From CAYUWG01 sp964448285 (GTDB lineage: Bacteria; Bacteroidota; Ignavibacteria; SZUA-365): a stretch of 5,862 bases of DNA. Positions within the stretch are counted from its first letter, which is position 1, and the number at the start of each line of letters is the position of its first letter. Location of the stretch: contig CAYUWG010000147.1 in assembly GCA_964448285.1 (NCBI GenBank), positions 1-5,862 on the forward strand, written 5' to 3'. Below the pieces are notes generated by a model. The model did not search any database. It was not told where the DNA came from and was given only the letters and a program-made list of their open reading frames with translations. This document shows positions 5,282 through 5,862 of this stretch, one piece after another. A program made the position numbers and the translations under genes.

Positions 5282-5838
5282 TGACGTCCGTTCGTGAATA
5301 TCGCGTGCGTTACAAGGGACAGGAGTACATCCTGTCCCTGCGCACTTGTGACGACGGGTACGTATCGGGCTATGAGCGCTCAGCCGTGGAGCTGATCGTC
5401 ACGCCGTTTCTCATGGGTGCGTTTCGGCTGAGCAATGAATTCTACGCGGACGAATCGCGCGTCAATCGCTTGCTGAATCTCATCCTTACGGAAGGCTCAG
5501 AGGGTGGCTGGCTGAAGGGCGACAAGTTCATTCCGCTTCCTTGGAGGAGCTGGTGCGAACTGGACGAAACATTCATTCGCGAGTGCAGCAAGGATTTTTT
5601 TTACTCCTTCACAGCGAAGACGCAGCGATTGAACGCCTCCTTGAACACTATGGGGGTCGATCTGATTCAGGCACTGAAGGGCGTATCCGACCTGATGATG
5701 TGGTCTGGATCAACTATGTCCAGGCCTCGAGCGGACTTCGAGACGCGCAATGGGCATATCGCAACTGCAGCAGATACGCCGTCATCCGATACCACACACT
5801 CAAAAACTTCCGTGCTGAACCATGACTCCGAAAGTTGA
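5281..5838 (+). CDS. Probable tail assembly chaperone (G-like, zero frame)
   Basis: ATG 5281 shares its A with the tube stop (TGATG). The zero frame runs 185 residues to TGA 5836-5838. The first 107 residues (MTSVREYRVRYKGQEYILSL, ... LPWRSWCELDETFIRECSKDFF) look like a normal folded protein. After an eight-T run at 5595-5602 the zero frame becomes Ser/Thr/Asp-rich (HIATAADTPSSDTTHSKTS). It also runs 17 bases into the next gene. Genes between tube and tape measure in long-tailed phages commonly encode chaperones made in two forms by a -1 shift, as lambda gpG and gpGT. The position and slippery run fit that, but no sequence motif proves it. A ten-pair hairpin lies 34 bases after the start codon's first base. 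A longer reading upstream to 5014 is a shadow of the tube gene. Confidence 0.7.
   Translation: MTSVREYRVRYKGQEYILSLRTCDDGYVSGYERSAVELIVTPFLMGAFRLSNEFYADESRVNRLLNLILTEGSEGGWLKGDKFIPLPWRSWCELDETFIRECSKDFFYSFTAKTQRLNASLNTMGVDLIQALKGVSDLMMWSGSTMSRPRADFETRNGHIATAADTPSSDTTHSKTSVLNHDSES
5315..5339 (+). repeat. Perfect 10-bp hairpin at the start of the chaperone gene
   Basis: AGGGACAGGA (5315-5324) and TCCTGTCCCT (5330-5339) are exact complements around a GTACA loop. The hairpin lies within codons 12-20 of the chaperone-like gene. No T-run follows, so it is not a normal intrinsic terminator. Confidence 0.55.
5595..5601 (+). promoter_or_regulatory. Putative -1 slippery heptamer T TTT TTT
   Basis: The zero frame reads GAT TTT TTT TAC, so T TTT TTT fits the X XXY YYZ rule for simultaneous -1 slippage. 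AAGGA (5590-5594) directly precedes it. No convincing stem-loop lies 5-9 bases downstream; the nearest candidate pairs 5636-5640 with 5652-5656 and is weak. Confidence 0.5.
5601..5825 (+). CDS. Possible -1 frame extension of the chaperone (GT-like)
   Basis: After slipping at the T run, translation would continue from TTA 5601 for 74 residues to TGA 5823-5825, giving a fusion of about 181 residues. The frame reads LLLHSEDAAIERLLEHYGG and later RPDDVVWINYVQASSGLRDAQ. It has an ordinary mixture of Trp, Tyr, Leu and charged residues and no low-complexity tail. Its stop forms an ATGA overlap with the next gene, the standard junction of this operon, which supports it being translated. By eye, G/C-ending codons are not more frequent here than in the zero frame, so codon evidence is neutral or slightly against. 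Alternatives are an independent gene from GTG 5553, which has GGAGG 5543-5547 upstream, or a one-base error in the T run. Confidence 0.5.
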   Translation, partial: LLLHSEDAAIERLLEHYGGRSDSGTEGRIRPDDVVWINYVQASSGLRDAQWAYRNCSRYAVIRYHTLKNFRAEP

Positions 5839-5862
5839 AGCGACATTTCTCGACATGCGCAT
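5822..5862 (+). CDS. Start of next gene, probably tape measure protein (3' partial)
   Basis: Only the first 13 residues, MTPKVEATFLDMR, are visible before the window ends. ATG 5822 overlaps the -1 frame stop as ATGA and has no separate ribosome-binding site. The tape measure expectation comes purely from gene order after a tube gene and a frameshift-type chaperone; the residues themselves are not diagnostic. Confidence 0.5.
   Translation, partial: MTPKVEATFLDMR

Overview
This window is a stretch of a tailed-phage or prophage morphogenesis operon from a metagenome-type assembly with two runs of exactly 100 N. Every gene I can support lies on the + strand. The genes are tightly packed, with stop/start overlaps of the ATGA, TAATG and TGATG types. 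I see no integrase, tRNA, IS element or CRISPR array, and no gene-free stretch over 300 bases outside the gaps. The moderately GC-rich sequence uses AAGGA/GGAGG ribosome-binding sites. Two proteins, a three-TM protein with WH motifs and an anchored coiled-coil protein with an RWGYGPQLGVG-like end, remind me of proteins in phages of Bacteroidota-related bacteria. That host suggestion is weak.

Layout. Positions 1-1140: C-terminal part of a Mu gpT-like / HK97-fold major capsid protein, probably the tail half of a ClpP-like prohead protease-capsid fusion. 1178-1549: small beta-rich protein, possibly a decoration protein. 1564-1587: a perfect stem-loop. 1598-2269: head-tail adaptor-like protein. 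2254-2557: HK97 gp10-like neck/tail completion protein, cut by gap 1. 2658-2912: C-terminus of a probable tail terminator. 2902-4062: three consecutive membrane-anchored proteins, the last cut by gap 2. 4163-4319: C-terminus of an unknown protein. 4316-4510 and 4485-4727: two small unknown proteins. 4727-5281: probable tail tube protein with the best ribosome-binding site in the window. 5281-5838: probable tail assembly chaperone with a T8 slippery run and a second open frame ending at 5825. 5822 to the end: first codons of the next gene, where a tape measure protein is expected.

Together the genes describe shell assembly (capsid, decoration), the head-tail joint (adaptor, completion protein, terminator) and the start of a long tail (tube, chaperone, tape measure). 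The order fits a phage with a long tail and no sheath gene in view. The least expected part is the membrane-protein cassette between the joint genes and the tube. The most testable points are the possible programmed -1 frameshift at 5595-5601 and the two strong hairpins flanking the tube/chaperone junction. I do not see evidence for an undescribed defence or mobile system here.
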